Source: JACKCD01 sp041390905 (lineage in GTDB: Bacteria > Chloroflexota > Anaerolineae > Promineifilales > Promineifilaceae). Taken from it: a stretch of 64,000 nt of DNA. A program made the translations under genes and the position numbers. The notes under the pieces are model-generated. The model was not told the DNA's origin. It searched no databases and worked only from the letters and a program-made list of their open reading frames with translations. The DNA lies in contig JAWKPA010000012.1 of assembly GCA_041390905.1 (NCBI GenBank), positions 806,001 through 870,000 on the forward strand, written 5' to 3'. Positions 1-8,123 of the stretch are shown here, one piece after another (position 1 is the stretch's first letter; every line of letters begins with the position of its first letter).

Positions 1-605
1 ACGAGCGGGCGTTTGCTGCCGGTGCCGACATCAAGGCAATGGCGGAGGCGACCCCCGTTTCCATGTCGCAGGGGGGGATGATTGACCAGTGGGACAGGCT
101 GAAAAAGATTGGCAAGCCGGTGATTGCTGCCGTGTCTGGCTTTGCTCTTGGCGGTGGCTGCGAATTGGCGATGGCGTGTGACATGATCGTTGCCAGCGAG
201 TCGGCCAAATTTGGGCAGCCGGAGATAAACCTGGGGATTATCCCTGGGGCGGGTGGTACGCAGCGGATGACGCTGGCAGTGGGGAAGGCGATGGCGATGG
301 AGATTGTGCTTAACGGCCGTTTCCTCTCCGCCGATGAAGCCCTGTCCGTGGGTCTCATCAACCGCGTCGTGCCAACCGAAACCTATCTCGACGAAGCCGT
401 CAAGTTTGCCGCCGAAATCGCGGAACGCGCCCCCGTCGCCATTCGCGCCGCCAAAGAAGCGGTCAACGCCGTCTTTGAAATGTCGCTGGCGCAGGGGCTA
501 AACTACGAGCGCAAGCTGTTCTACATGCTCTTTAGCACCGCCGACCAGAAAGAAGGGATGGACGCTTTTATCAACAAGCGCAAGGCAACCTGGCAGGGGA
601 AGTAG
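1..605 (+). CDS. Enoyl-CoA hydratase/isomerase (crotonase family), 5' end missing
   Basis: The frame is open from base 3 and begins inside the protein with ERAFAAGADIKAM, the conserved first half of the crotonase oxyanion-hole region, so the start lies left of the window. The next hallmark is a Gly-rich FALGGGCELAMACD stretch followed by GIIPGAGGTQR, where the second catalytic Glu of hydratases is expected nearby (QPEINLGIIP). The C-terminal helical part (AKEAVNAVFEMSLAQGLNYE) is complete. The family hydrates trans-2-enoyl-CoA in beta-oxidation or related CoA pathways; substrate cannot be told. Codons just before base 312 end mostly in G and those after it in C, a shift centred on an AACGGCCGTT palindrome. 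Confidence 0.93.
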   Translation, partial: ERAFAAGADIKAMAEATPVSMSQGGMIDQWDRLKKIGKPVIAAVSGFALGGGCELAMACDMIVASESAKFGQPEINLGIIPGAGGTQRMTLAVGKAMAMEIVLNGRFLSADEALSVGLINRVVPTETYLDEAVKFAAEIAERAPVAIRAAKEAVNAVFEMSLAQGLNYERKLFYMLFSTADQKEGMDAFINKRKATWQGK

Positions 606-658
606 GGGTGTGGGGTGTGGGGCGTAGCACTCCCTACTCCCCACTCCCTACTCCCCAC
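605..658. repeat. Heptamer inverted repeat (GGGTGTG / ACTCCCC type)
   Basis: Tandem 7-base units (GGGTGTG-like) on the left are followed by the complementary ACTCCCC/ACTCCCT units on the right, giving an imperfect hairpin between the hydratase gene and dnaX. It may end the upstream transcript, but no T-run follows. A second copy of the same family lies at 20774-20829. Confidence 0.75.
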
Positions 659-667
659 GCTCTGCCC

Positions 668-696
668 TTGCCCAGCGGATAGCAGAATGCTACACT
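668..696 (+). promoter_or_regulatory. Putative dnaX promoter, leaderless arrangement
   Basis: TTGCCC and TACACT are separated by 17 bases, and only 7 bases lie between the -10 box and the ATG at 704. There is no Shine-Dalgarno sequence, so transcription would start at or next to the start codon. The -35 match is weak. Confidence 0.4.
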
Positions 697-703
697 AACT
701 CCA

Positions 704-2428
704 ATGTCTCAGGCACTCTATCGCAAATGGCGGCCGGCCCGGTTTGATGACGTGGTTGGTCAGGAACACATCACGCGCACCCTGCAACAGGCGGTTGCGT
801 CGCAGCGTGTGGGTCATGCCTACCTGTTTTGTGGGCCACGTGGCACCGGCAAAACAACCTCGGCGCGGCTGCTGGCAAAGGCCATCAACTGCCTGCACGA
901 AGACCCAGCGCAGCGGCCGTGCGGCCAGTGCGCGGTGTGCAAGGCGGTAAGCGAGGGGCGTTTTCTCGACCTCATCGAAATTGATGCCGCCTCCAACACC
1001 GGCGTGGACGACATGCGCGATTTGCGCGACAAGATCAACTTTTCCCCCAGCCAGGGGCGGATGAAAATCTACATCATTGATGAAGTCCACATGCTCTCCA
1101 CGGCCGCTTTTAACGCCCTGCTGAAGACATTGGAAGAGCCGCCCGCCCACGCCATGTTTGTGTTGGCAACCACCGAGGAGCATAAAGTCCCTATCACCAT
1201 CAAATCCCGCTGCCAGCAGTTTAACTTTCGCCTGCTGACCATTGGCGAAATTTCGGAGCGGCTGGCGTGGCTGGCGGAGCGGGAAGGGTTGCTGGTAGAG
1301 CCGCTGGCTCTGGACATGATTGCGCGGCAAGGGGCGGGCAGCCTGCGTGATTCGGAAAGTTTGCTAGACCAGCTTGTAGTGGCTCCGGGGGACACGATTA
1401 CACTGGAACGGGCGCAAATGGTGCTGGGGACGGCCTCGAACACGGCTGTGATGACCCTGACCGATGCCTGGCTCAATAGCGATGGGGTGGAGGGTCTGCG
1501 GATTATCCACCAGTCGTTGGCGGCGGGAACGGATGCGCGGCAGTTTTGTCGGCAGATGGTGGATTATTTGCGCCAACTGCTGCTGCTGCAGGCGGCGGGG
1601 GGTGAGATTGCGCTGGATGTGCCGGTGGAGCATAAGGATGATATGCTGGCGCAGGCGCGGCTGGCTTCGCGGACGGATCTGGTGGCGGCGGTGCGGCGGT
1701 TTAATGAGGCGGCGATGACTCCGGCCAACAGTTGGCAGCCGCAGTTGCCGCTGGAGCTGGCGTTTATTGAGATGTTGCCAGAACGGCCGTTTTCAGTGCG
1801 CCCAACTCCAGCCGTGCGGGAACAGCCGGAGCAGGTGGTGGAGAAGAAAGCAGAAGCGGTGGTGGAAAAAACGGCCGTTTCTCCCCCCCCAGCCCCATCG
1901 CCGCCAAAGCCGGAAAAAGCGGCCGTTGCCGAGCCACCACACTCAACCATGCCGCCCCCACCCGACGAGCCACCAGACTTTTATGAGGAAACGCTGCCAA
2001 CACGGCCGGTTTCTGCTGCCCCTGCCAAAGCAGCTACGCCCAAAGCCGATGCACCGGCGGCGAAAGCGGCACCGCCACCGGCCAAACCCATTGCCCTGGT
2101 GCAAGTGACCCAACAGTGGCGTGAATTTATGAACCGGGTGGGGCAGGCCAACCGCAATTTGCCCGCCTTGCTCAACATGAGCAAGCCGCTGGCGGTGGAA
2201 GGCCAGGCGGTGGTGCTGGGGTTTGATTACGCCATTTTTAAGAAAAAATTTGACGACACGTCCGGCGCAGCCCATGCAGTGGGCGATATTTTGTCCGATC
2301 TGCTGCAAACGCGCTGTACCGTGCGCTGTGTTGTAACAAGTGAATACAATGTCCCTATTTCGCGCCAGGAGCTGGAATCGCTGGCCGATGAGTTGGGGGG
2401 CGTTGTGCGAGAAATAGATGAGAGGTAG
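704..2428 (+). CDS. dnaX: DNA polymerase III subunit gamma/tau
   Basis: Clamp-loader ATPase of 574 residues. The N-terminus MSQALYRKWRPARFDDVVGQ is typical of DnaX. Walker A (GPRGTGKTTSARLLAKAIN) lies near residues 45-63, followed by a four-Cys zinc module (CLHEDPAQRPCGQCAVC), Walker B IIDEVHML and the sensor region ATTEEHKVPITIKSRCQQF. A Pro/Ala/Lys-rich linker spans about residues 365-455, and a C-terminal domain (about 460-574) would contact the polymerase or helicase. It loads the beta clamp during replication. It heads a dnaX-ybaB-recR unit with 5- and 2-base gaps, a common bacterial arrangement. An A6 run in the linker is too short to claim programmed slippage to a gamma form. Confidence 0.96.
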   Translation: MSQALYRKWRPARFDDVVGQEHITRTLQQAVASQRVGHAYLFCGPRGTGKTTSARLLAKAINCLHEDPAQRPCGQCAVCKAVSEGRFLDLIEIDAASNTGVDDMRDLRDKINFSPSQGRMKIYIIDEVHMLSTAAFNALLKTLEEPPAHAMFVLATTEEHKVPITIKSRCQQFNFRLLTIGEISERLAWLAEREGLLVEPLALDMIARQGAGSLRDSESLLDQLVVAPGDTITLERAQMVLGTASNTAVMTLTDAWLNSDGVEGLRIIHQSLAAGTDARQFCRQMVDYLRQLLLLQAAGGEIALDVPVEHKDDMLAQARLASRTDLVAAVRRFNEAAMTPANSWQPQLPLELAFIEMLPERPFSVRPTPAVREQPEQVVEKKAEAVVEKTAVSPPPAPSPPKPEKAAVAEPPHSTMPPPPDEPPDFYEETLPTRPVSAAPAKAATPKADAPAAKAAPPPAKPIALVQVTQQWREFMNRVGQANRNLPALLNMSKPLAVEGQAVVLGFDYAIFKKKFDDTSGAAHAVGDILSDLLQTRCTVRCVVTSEYNVPISRQELESLADELGGVVREIDER

Positions 2429-2433
2429 TTATT

Positions 2434-2817
2434 ATGTCAAAAAGACCATTTCGTGGAAAAGCAAAACCGAAGCAAAAAGCACCCAATGCTGGCAACATGC
2501 TGGCGCAAATGCAGCAGATGCAGCAGCAGATGGCGGAAACGCAGCAGTCGCTGGAAAATGAGACGTTGACGGTTACTTCTGGCGGTGGGGCTGTTTCTAT
2601 TGTGATTACCGGCCATCAGCGGGTGCAATCTATTGAGATTGTGCCGGAACTGCTGGATCCTGAAGAGAAGGATATGCTGCAGGATATGCTGGTGGCGGCG
2701 GTGAATGCGGCCATTGAGCAGTCGCAAACGATGTCGGCGCAGCGGATGGAAGGGATTACCGGGGGACTGGGTGGTGGTCTGAGCGATATGCTGGGCGGCC
2801 TGGGGCTGGATCTATAA
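2434..2817 (+). CDS. ybaB: YbaB/EbfC family nucleoid-associated protein
   Basis: Small 127-residue protein with a basic N-terminus, a Gln/Met-rich coiled segment (MLAQMQQMQQQMAETQQSL), the central family core ETLTVTSGGGAVSIVITGHQ and the IEIVPELLDPEEKDMLQDML helix. A Gly-rich tail (GGLGGGLSDMLGGLGL) is typical. It binds DNA as a dimer and accompanies recR in many genomes. The start is 5 bases after dnaX stops and recR begins 2 bases after its own stop, so the three are almost certainly co-transcribed. Confidence 0.93.
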   Translation: MSKRPFRGKAKPKQKAPNAGNMLAQMQQMQQQMAETQQSLENETLTVTSGGGAVSIVITGHQRVQSIEIVPELLDPEEKDMLQDMLVAAVNAAIEQSQTMSAQRMEGITGGLGGGLSDMLGGLGLDL

Positions 2818-2819
2818 CG

Positions 2820-3428
2820 ATGGCGCACAATGTGCTGCCCCAGCCGGTGCAACGGCTGATTGATGAGTTTGCCCGGCTGCCTGGCATTGGGCCGAAGTCG
2901 GCTTCGCGTTTGACGTTTTTCTTGCTGCGTGGGGTGGAAAATCAGGCGTTGGAGCTGGCTTCGGCGCTGCAAGAGCTGCAGGCGCGGACGCGATTTTGCT
3001 CGGTGTGCTTTAACATTACGGAGATGGATCCGTGTGTGGTGTGCGAGGACAGTGGGCGCGATCCCAACTTGCTGTGTGTGGTGGAGGAGCCGCTGGATTT
3101 GCTGGCAATTGAACGGTCGCGGGCGTTTAACGGCCGTTACCACGTCCTCCATGGTGCCATCTCCCCTGTGGAAGGGGTGGGGCCAGAAGATTTGCGCGTG
3201 GCGGAACTGGTGCAGCGGGTGCAAGGCGGCACCTTCCGTGAGATCATTCTGGCAACCAACCCCACGCTGGAAGGGGAATCAACGGCTTTGTACTTGCAGC
3301 GACGGCTAGTTGGCACTAATGTCCGCATTACCCGGCTGGCGCGTGGGCTGCCTATCGGCGGTGATTTGGAATACACCGACGAAATTACGCTGAGTCGGGC
3401 GCTGGAAGGGCGTCAGGAGTTTTCATAA
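2820..3428 (+). CDS. recR: Recombination mediator protein RecR
   Basis: 202 residues, the usual RecR length. It has an N-terminal helix-hairpin-helix (RLPGIGPKSASRLTFFLL), the four-Cys zinc finger (CSVCFNITEMDPCVVC), then a Toprim domain (VVEEPLDLLAIERS...HVLHGAISPVEGVGPEDL) and a Walker-like C-terminal ring-forming segment. With RecO and RecF it loads RecA onto gapped DNA. It is the last gene of the dnaX-ybaB-recR unit. An AACGGCCGTT palindrome at 3129 lies in the Toprim region, encoding NGR. Confidence 0.96.
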   Translation: MAHNVLPQPVQRLIDEFARLPGIGPKSASRLTFFLLRGVENQALELASALQELQARTRFCSVCFNITEMDPCVVCEDSGRDPNLLCVVEEPLDLLAIERSRAFNGRYHVLHGAISPVEGVGPEDLRVAELVQRVQGGTFREIILATNPTLEGESTALYLQRRLVGTNVRITRLARGLPIGGDLEYTDEITLSRALEGRQEFS

Positions 3429-3443
3429 GGGTTTTGCCGTATC

Positions 3444-4337
3444 ATGCACGCTGCCGGAAAGGGTGAACAGCCCAATCTCATCTTTCTCCACATTCCCAAA
3501 TCAGCCGGGACAACGCTCAACTTTATTCTGGAAAGCCACTTTTCCCGTGAGGAGAGCTATTCTGTTAGCAAGAGCAACTATTACCCCGGTGGCAGCATTG
3601 ATGGGTTCAAGGCGATGTCGCCTGAGCGGCATGCCAAAATTCGCTGGCTAACGGGGCATATGGGGTATGGGTATCATGACTACCTGTCTGGCCCCAGTGT
3701 CTATGTGACGCTGCTGCGTGATCCGGTGGAGCGACTCATTTCCAACTATTATTTTGAGCGTCACCTGAGAGAAAGCCCCATCCATGAAATGATTCGGTCG
3801 GGCAAGATGGATTTGCGGGAATATGTTTATTACTACTACGCCATCGAAATGGATAACTTGCAGACGCGAATGATTGCCGGGAATTGGGAGAAACGTGGGG
3901 ATGGGCCGTGTACGCCGGAGATGCTGGAGCAGGCCAAGCAAAATTTACAGGATCATTTTGCTGTCGTGGGTGTGGCTCGCCGCTTTGATGAGTTCTATTT
4001 TTTGCTGCGGCATTACTTTGGCTGGCGTTATGTGCCTTATGTGACGCGCAATAAAACAAAAAGCCGGCCGCGTCGTGAAGAGGTGCCAACTGCGGATCGA
4101 CAGATGATTAAAGAGTACAATCGGTACGATATTGAGCTGTTTAAGTTTGCGAAAGAGATGTTTGAGACGCAACTGGCAGCGTATTCGCCGAAAATGGTGC
4201 AAGCGAGTTTGACCACGGCTGCGTGGCGTAATGAGTTGTTTAAAAAGCAGCTAGGGCTGCGAACGTTTTCGCTGCGTCACTTTATTCGGGAGCATTCGGT
4301 GCGGGCATATCTGCGGCAGCGGTTGCACTGGGATTAG
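3444..4337 (+). CDS. Sulfotransferase family protein (PAPS-dependent, family 2-like)
   Basis: 297 residues. The N-terminal LIFLHIPKSAGTTLNFIL is the 5'-phosphosulfate-binding loop of sulfotransferases, and VTLLRDPVERLISNYYFE matches the 3'-phosphate-binding motif. The family moves sulfate from PAPS to carbohydrate or other hydroxyls; the acceptor is unknown. A bifunctional Sat-CysC that could supply PAPS is encoded at 42273-44006, but the link is only metabolic inference. It lies 15 bases after recR. Its 3' end overlaps the convergent histidine kinase gene by 56 bases. Confidence 0.85.
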   Translation: MHAAGKGEQPNLIFLHIPKSAGTTLNFILESHFSREESYSVSKSNYYPGGSIDGFKAMSPERHAKIRWLTGHMGYGYHDYLSGPSVYVTLLRDPVERLISNYYFERHLRESPIHEMIRSGKMDLREYVYYYYAIEMDNLQTRMIAGNWEKRGDGPCTPEMLEQAKQNLQDHFAVVGVARRFDEFYFLLRHYFGWRYVPYVTRNKTKSRPRREEVPTADRQMIKEYNRYDIELFKFAKEMFETQLAAYSPKMVQASLTTAAWRNELFKKQLGLRTFSLRHFIREHSVRAYLRQRLHWD

Positions 4338-6372
4338 ACAGAAGGGGGAGCCAAATGGCAACGGCCGTTCCCGTGCCAATCTCACTCGTAATTTTAATTT
4401 TCCCGTGGTGGAGCGTCACAATTTCCTTTACCAACGATAGCCCTAACCCTGCGCCCGGCACACTGTACTGCCCCGTTTGCTCACCGCGATAAAAGCGGTC
4501 AAACAGATAGGGAATTTCGGCGGCGGTAATGCCCGTACCGCTGTCGCTGATGGTTAAAACGGCACCCGGCGCATCGCTGGAGGTTGTGACCACGATTCCC
4601 CCTTCCTTGGTGTAACGAATGGCGTTGTCCAGCAGTTCGGCCACCATTTGCTCTAAATGGAGGGGGGAACCTATGAGCCAAAGCGGGGCAGGGGAAAGGT
4701 TTTCGTGGAGGTCAAGAACGGCCGTTTCTGCACTGACCCGATACACCCGCACAGCCTCCTGCACCACCCCGTTCAAATCCACCCGCTCCAAAACCGTTTG
4801 CTCCCAGCTTAAATCCAGCCGCGAGAGCGCCAGTGCCTTGTCAATCAGACGCGCCAGCCGCTTGGTTTCTGTTTGCAGCACCGTCACATAGCGGTCAAGG
4901 TTGTCTGGCTGTGTTCGCTGTAGCAGGTCAAGATAGAGACTAAGGGTGGTGACAGGTGTCCGCAGTTCGTGGGACATGTCATTAAAAAATTTGGCGCGTA
5001 GCCGGTCGAGCTGCTGCAACTTTTCATTGGCTTTGGCAAGCTCTCGTGTGCGTTGCTCCACGCGCTGCTCCAGCGACTCTAAAATGAGGGCGCGGTGGAA
5101 GGCACTCACGGCGATTTCACTAACGGCCGTTAACAGCCGAATCTCCCGGCTGGAAAAATCACGCGGCGCACACAGTCCCACATGCAGCACCCCCAGTGCC
5201 ACATTTTCTTCCGTGTGCAGCGGCAAAAACAGATTGCTTTGCGCTTTGGTTAACGTTGGTGTCAATGTTAGCAGATCATTTGCCAATACGTCATCTTCTA
5301 GCCGCTGCGTCAGATAAATTTGCCCATGCGCCAGCACGTGGTTTAGTATCCCCTGGCGATCTTGGCGCAGATGGTTCATGGGCATGGCGGCCGGATGCCA
5401 GCCGGCGACCATCAGCTCTTGTTGTTCTGGTTCTGCCAGGAAAAAGAAGCCAATGGCATCCTTTTCCAGTCCCACAAGCTGCAAAATGGAGGGGAGCATG
5501 TCCGTAGCGCGGGTGGCCTGCCGCAATGTGGCTGATGTCCGCGCCAGCGATTCCAGCTCCTGGGCGTGTTGGCGCGTTTGCTCAAGCAGTTGCTCCTTGC
5601 CCAGCACCAGGCTGGTTTGCTCGGCGGCCTGCTGTGCCTGGGCAATGATGGCACTGGTGAAGGTTTGTGGCTGGGCAAACAGGAGAATGATCGCCCCCAA
5701 ATGGTGTTGGTGCAGGGTGAGCGGCAGGGCCATGAGGGCGCGAATGGGCAGCCGCCGGGCTGATTCGATGGTGAAGAAGCGGCTTTGCTGGATGTCGGGG
5801 ATGATGAAGGGGATGTTTTCCTGCTGTACCAGCGACGTGAGGGGCATGGCGTTGTTGGTGAGGAGCTTGGGAAAGAGGTTCTTGAAGGGACCAAAGGCGG
5901 CACCAAGAACGGCCGTTTGTTGTTCCTCTTGCCAAAGCGTCAGCAAACACCCTTCGGCATGGTGCAGTTCGCCCAGTCGGTCGGCCAGCATTTGTAATAG
6001 TTGTGAGCGCGGTATATTGCCTAATGCCGCCCGCGTAATGTCGCCCAACAGTGAAACGGTGCGGGCATGGGCAGCCAGGTGTTGTTGGGGGCTGATGTCG
6101 GTGAGCGTTAATAGCTGTGCTGGTTGCCCTTGCCATTGGATGGGGGTGGTGTGGATATGCAAAACGGCCGTTGTGCCATCCCTCCGCTCTATCTCCTGCT
6201 CTGACCAAGAGGGGAGCCAGCCATAGTGCGAGCCAACCATATATTCAACCTGGTCTCCCACCAATTTGGCTGCGGCTGCGTTGGCAAACAGCACCCACCC
6301 ATCGGCATCCATTGCCACCATTCCGGTGGGCGTTGTCGCTACAAGTTTTTCAAAATCAGTTTGCTCCACCAT
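4282..6372 (-). CDS. PAS-GAF-GAF hybrid sensor histidine kinase (cytoplasmic)
   Basis: 696 residues. An N-terminal PAS domain (about 1-90, FEKLVATTPTGMVAMDADG) is followed by two GAF-like regions (about 110-260 and 275-430), a coiled-coil linker (LEQRVEQRTRELAKANEKLQ), a HisKA domain with the phospho-acceptor motif FFNDMSHELRTPVTTLSL, and a HATPase_c domain with ELLDNAIRYT (N box), DSGTGI and GAGLGLSLVKEIV. No transmembrane segment is seen, so it should sense a cytoplasmic signal. No response regulator is adjacent. It converges with the sulfotransferase gene. Confidence 0.9.
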   Translation of the reverse strand: MVEQTDFEKLVATTPTGMVAMDADGWVLFANAAAAKLVGDQVEYMVGSHYGWLPSWSEQEIERRDGTTAVLHIHTTPIQWQGQPAQLLTLTDISPQQHLAAHARTVSLLGDITRAALGNIPRSQLLQMLADRLGELHHAEGCLLTLWQEEQQTAVLGAAFGPFKNLFPKLLTNNAMPLTSLVQQENIPFIIPDIQQSRFFTIESARRLPIRALMALPLTLHQHHLGAIILLFAQPQTFTSAIIAQAQQAAEQTSLVLGKEQLLEQTRQHAQELESLARTSATLRQATRATDMLPSILQLVGLEKDAIGFFFLAEPEQQELMVAGWHPAAMPMNHLRQDRQGILNHVLAHGQIYLTQRLEDDVLANDLLTLTPTLTKAQSNLFLPLHTEENVALGVLHVGLCAPRDFSSREIRLLTAVSEIAVSAFHRALILESLEQRVEQRTRELAKANEKLQQLDRLRAKFFNDMSHELRTPVTTLSLYLDLLQRTQPDNLDRYVTVLQTETKRLARLIDKALALSRLDLSWEQTVLERVDLNGVVQEAVRVYRVSAETAVLDLHENLSPAPLWLIGSPLHLEQMVAELLDNAIRYTKEGGIVVTTSSDAPGAVLTISDSGTGITAAEIPYLFDRFYRGEQTGQYSVPGAGLGLSLVKEIVTLHHGKIKITSEIGTGTAVAIWLPLLSNPSATAAADMPAPNAPE

Positions 6373-6412
6373 TGCGACCTGTTCCTCAGAGCCATCATAT
6401 TACGATGGTCGC

Positions 6413-6584
6413 TAGTGTTCGAAGGTTGAGAAGTTCAACTTCTCCAAGAAGTTGAACTTCTGGTAGCGTTAAGTGCTAGCTTACATCAAATGGTACCGTA
6501 GTGTTCGAAGGTTGAGAAGTTCAACTTCTCCAAGAAGTTGAACTTCTGATAGCGTTAAGTGCTAACTTGCATCAAATGGTACCG
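6413..6584. repeat. Tandem duplication of an 86-bp unit at the 3' end of tyrS
   Basis: Two copies (6413-6498 and 6499-6584) differ at only about three positions. Each contains a 15-bp inverted repeat (arms AGAAGTTCAACTTCT and its complement, 3-base loop). Each unit ends with bases encoding RYHLM, the last conserved residues of TyrRS, so the duplicated segment spans the gene end and its hairpin. The gene-proximal copy is the one read as coding. Confidence 0.92.
6428..6460. terminator. Hairpin element, copy 1 (AGAAGTT family)
   Basis: Perfect 15-bp arms around a CCA loop, and each arm is itself a 7-1-7 near-palindrome, so alternative cruciform folds are possible. No T-run follows on the minus strand, so a terminator role for tyrS is plausible but not proven. 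The same arms recur at about 6514-6546 and 56699-56732. Confidence 0.6.
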
Positions 6585-7838
6585 TTTGCGTCCTTTACGC
6601 AAAATCAAAAACTGTCCTTCGATGGTTTGCGCCAGCGATGCAATTTGATCGGCGTCGGTTACGCGCTCATTATTCAGGTAGATGCCGCCACCCTGGATGT
6701 CGCGCCGGGCTTCGCCCTTGGATCGCGCCAGACCGCTTTGGATGAGGAGGTCAACAACGGCCGTTCCTTCCCCTTCAAGACTCATCTTGTCCAACTGGCT
6801 CGATGGCACATCGGCAAAAATGTCCTGAATGTCGGCTGCGTCCAGCCCGTTCATCTCACCACCAAAGAGGACGGCTGCGGCTTGTTCGGCGCGGGAAACG
6901 GCCGTTTGCCCATGAATCATCCCCGTCACCTCTTGCGCCAACTTCCGCTGCGCCTCCCGCAATTCCGGCCGTTCCGTCACCAAACTTTCCAGCTCCGCAA
7001 TCTCTTCCCGGCCCAGCCAGGTAAAAATCTTCAGGTAACGCCCCACATCCGCATCACCCGTGTTTAGCCAAAACTGGTAAAACCGGTACGGCGACATCCG
7101 CTTCGGGTCCAGCCACGCATTCGTCCCCGTCGCCGTCTTGCCCAGCTTGCTGCCGTCGGCATTCGTAATCAGCGGGTAAACCAACGCCTCTGCCTTCGCC
7201 CCCCGCGTCCGCCGAATCAGTTCCACGCCGGCCGTAATATTACCCCACTGGTCGCTGCCGCCCGTCTGCATCACACACCCATACGTGTCGTGCAAATGCA
7301 AAAAGTCATACGCCTGCAGCAGCATATAGCTAAACTCGGTAAACGAAATCCCCGACCCATCCCGATCCAGCCGCGATTTAACCGAATCCTTGGAGATCAT
7401 ATAGTTGACCGTAAAATGCTTGCCCACATCGCGCAGAAAATCAATCATCCGCACCGGCTCCAGCCAATCAATGTTGTTCACCAGCCGCGCCGGATTGCTT
7501 TTCACCTCGAAATCCAGCAGCGCCGTAAGCTGCCCCCGAATCGCCGCCACATTGTCCTCAATCTGCTCGCGGGTCAGCAAATTGCGTTCCTCCGACTTGC
7601 CGCCAGGGTCGCCAATCATCCCCGTGCCGCCCCCCGCCAAAATAATGGGGGTATGGCCCAGCCGCTGCAACCGCGCCACCGACATTAGCGGTACCAAATT
7701 GCCCACATGCAGGCTGGTGGCCGTTGGGTCAAACCCGTTGTAGAGGGTTAACTTCTCTTTGCCAAGTCGCTCGGCTAATCCTTCAGTTGCGTCGTAGACC
7801 AGCCCACGCCACTGAAGCTCTTCAAATGCTGTTGTCAT
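6555..7838 (-). CDS. tyrS: Tyrosine--tRNA ligase
   Basis: 427 residues. The class I signature is FDPTATSLHVGNLVPL, with HVGN as the HIGH variant. Tyr-binding residues lie in the YDFLHL and QTGGSDQWGNI segments, and SKLGKT is the KMSKS loop. A C-terminal S4 RNA-binding domain (LLIQSGLARSKGEARRDIQGGG) closes the protein, with tail RKGRKRYHLMQVST. It charges tRNA-Tyr in the cytoplasm. The start has AAAGGAGCGC upstream. The stop lies in one copy of an 86-bp tandem duplication; the distal copy has TAA directly after the ATG, so the last residues (QVST) look like a recent extension. Confidence 0.96.
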   Translation of the reverse strand: MTTAFEELQWRGLVYDATEGLAERLGKEKLTLYNGFDPTATSLHVGNLVPLMSVARLQRLGHTPIILAGGGTGMIGDPGGKSEERNLLTREQIEDNVAAIRGQLTALLDFEVKSNPARLVNNIDWLEPVRMIDFLRDVGKHFTVNYMISKDSVKSRLDRDGSGISFTEFSYMLLQAYDFLHLHDTYGCVMQTGGSDQWGNITAGVELIRRTRGAKAEALVYPLITNADGSKLGKTATGTNAWLDPKRMSPYRFYQFWLNTGDADVGRYLKIFTWLGREEIAELESLVTERPELREAQRKLAQEVTGMIHGQTAVSRAEQAAAVLFGGEMNGLDAADIQDIFADVPSSQLDKMSLEGEGTAVVDLLIQSGLARSKGEARRDIQGGGIYLNNERVTDADQIASLAQTIEGQFLILRKGRKRYHLMQVST

Positions 7839-7860
7839 GTTATTCTGCGCTCCTTTTTAG

Positions 7861-7889
7861 ATGGTACCCATTGCCTGGAGGAGTGACAA
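7861..7889 (-). promoter_or_regulatory. Possible second tyrS promoter downstream of the leader hairpin
   Basis: On the minus strand TTGTCA (7884-7889) and TACCAT (7861-7866) are 17 bases apart, located between the leader terminator and the tyrS start. If used, it would bypass the attenuator-like hairpin. Matches are moderate. Confidence 0.3.
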
Positions 7890-7907
7890 TAGTCCAATAG
7901 ACACAAA

Positions 7908-7935
7908 AAAAGACGCGGTGCTGACCGCGTCTTTT
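7908..7935 (-). terminator. Intrinsic terminator inside the tyrS leader
   Basis: Perfect 12-bp stem (AAAAGACGCGGT and complement) with a four-base loop, followed on the minus strand by a T-run. It lies between the tyrS promoter at 8071-8099 and the start codon, about 70 bases before ATG. An upstream ACCGCGT (about 7997-8003) could pair with the left arm and disrupt it, as in attenuation. Confidence 0.8.
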
Positions 7936-8070
7936 GAATGTTTTGCTCGGTGTTTTACCGTCTTTGGCCTATTTGGCACACACAACAAAAATCCCCACGC
8001 GGTATTGTTTGCTTGTGGTCAAATAATAATAGCTAACGTGTGCCAAAGACATTTTTTGCAACATGGCGGC

Positions 8071-8099
8071 ATCTTAACATGGGTCAGCAGGGCTGTCAA
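8071..8099 (-). promoter_or_regulatory. Sigma-70-like promoter for the tyrS leader
   Basis: TTGACA (8094-8099) and TAAGAT (8071-8076) on the minus strand, separated by 17 bases. It predicts a leader of roughly 225 nt before the tyrS ATG. Confidence 0.65.
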
Positions 8100-8123
8100 G
8101 CGTTAGAGGATGTGGCCTTTGTT

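Noticed and set aside
695..1330. Long reverse-strand ORF inside dnaX
   Set aside because: Shadow of the high-GC dnaX reading frame; the forward protein is fully conserved.
1865..1870. Programmed slippage at an A-run in dnaX producing a gamma subunit
   Set aside because: Only six A residues and no downstream structure was recognised; known cases use longer or specific slippery sequences.
7839..8064. T-box riboswitch controlling tyrS
   Set aside because: A UACCGCG segment resembles the end of the T-box, but the UGGN antiterminator bulge and a recognisable Stem I specifier loop with a Tyr codon are not visible, so I call it only an attenuator-like leader.
7861..8106. ORF of 81 codons on the + strand upstream of tyrS
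   Set aside because: It runs through the terminator hairpin and promoter of the tyrS leader, has no ribosome-binding site, and its composition is that of a non-coding leader.
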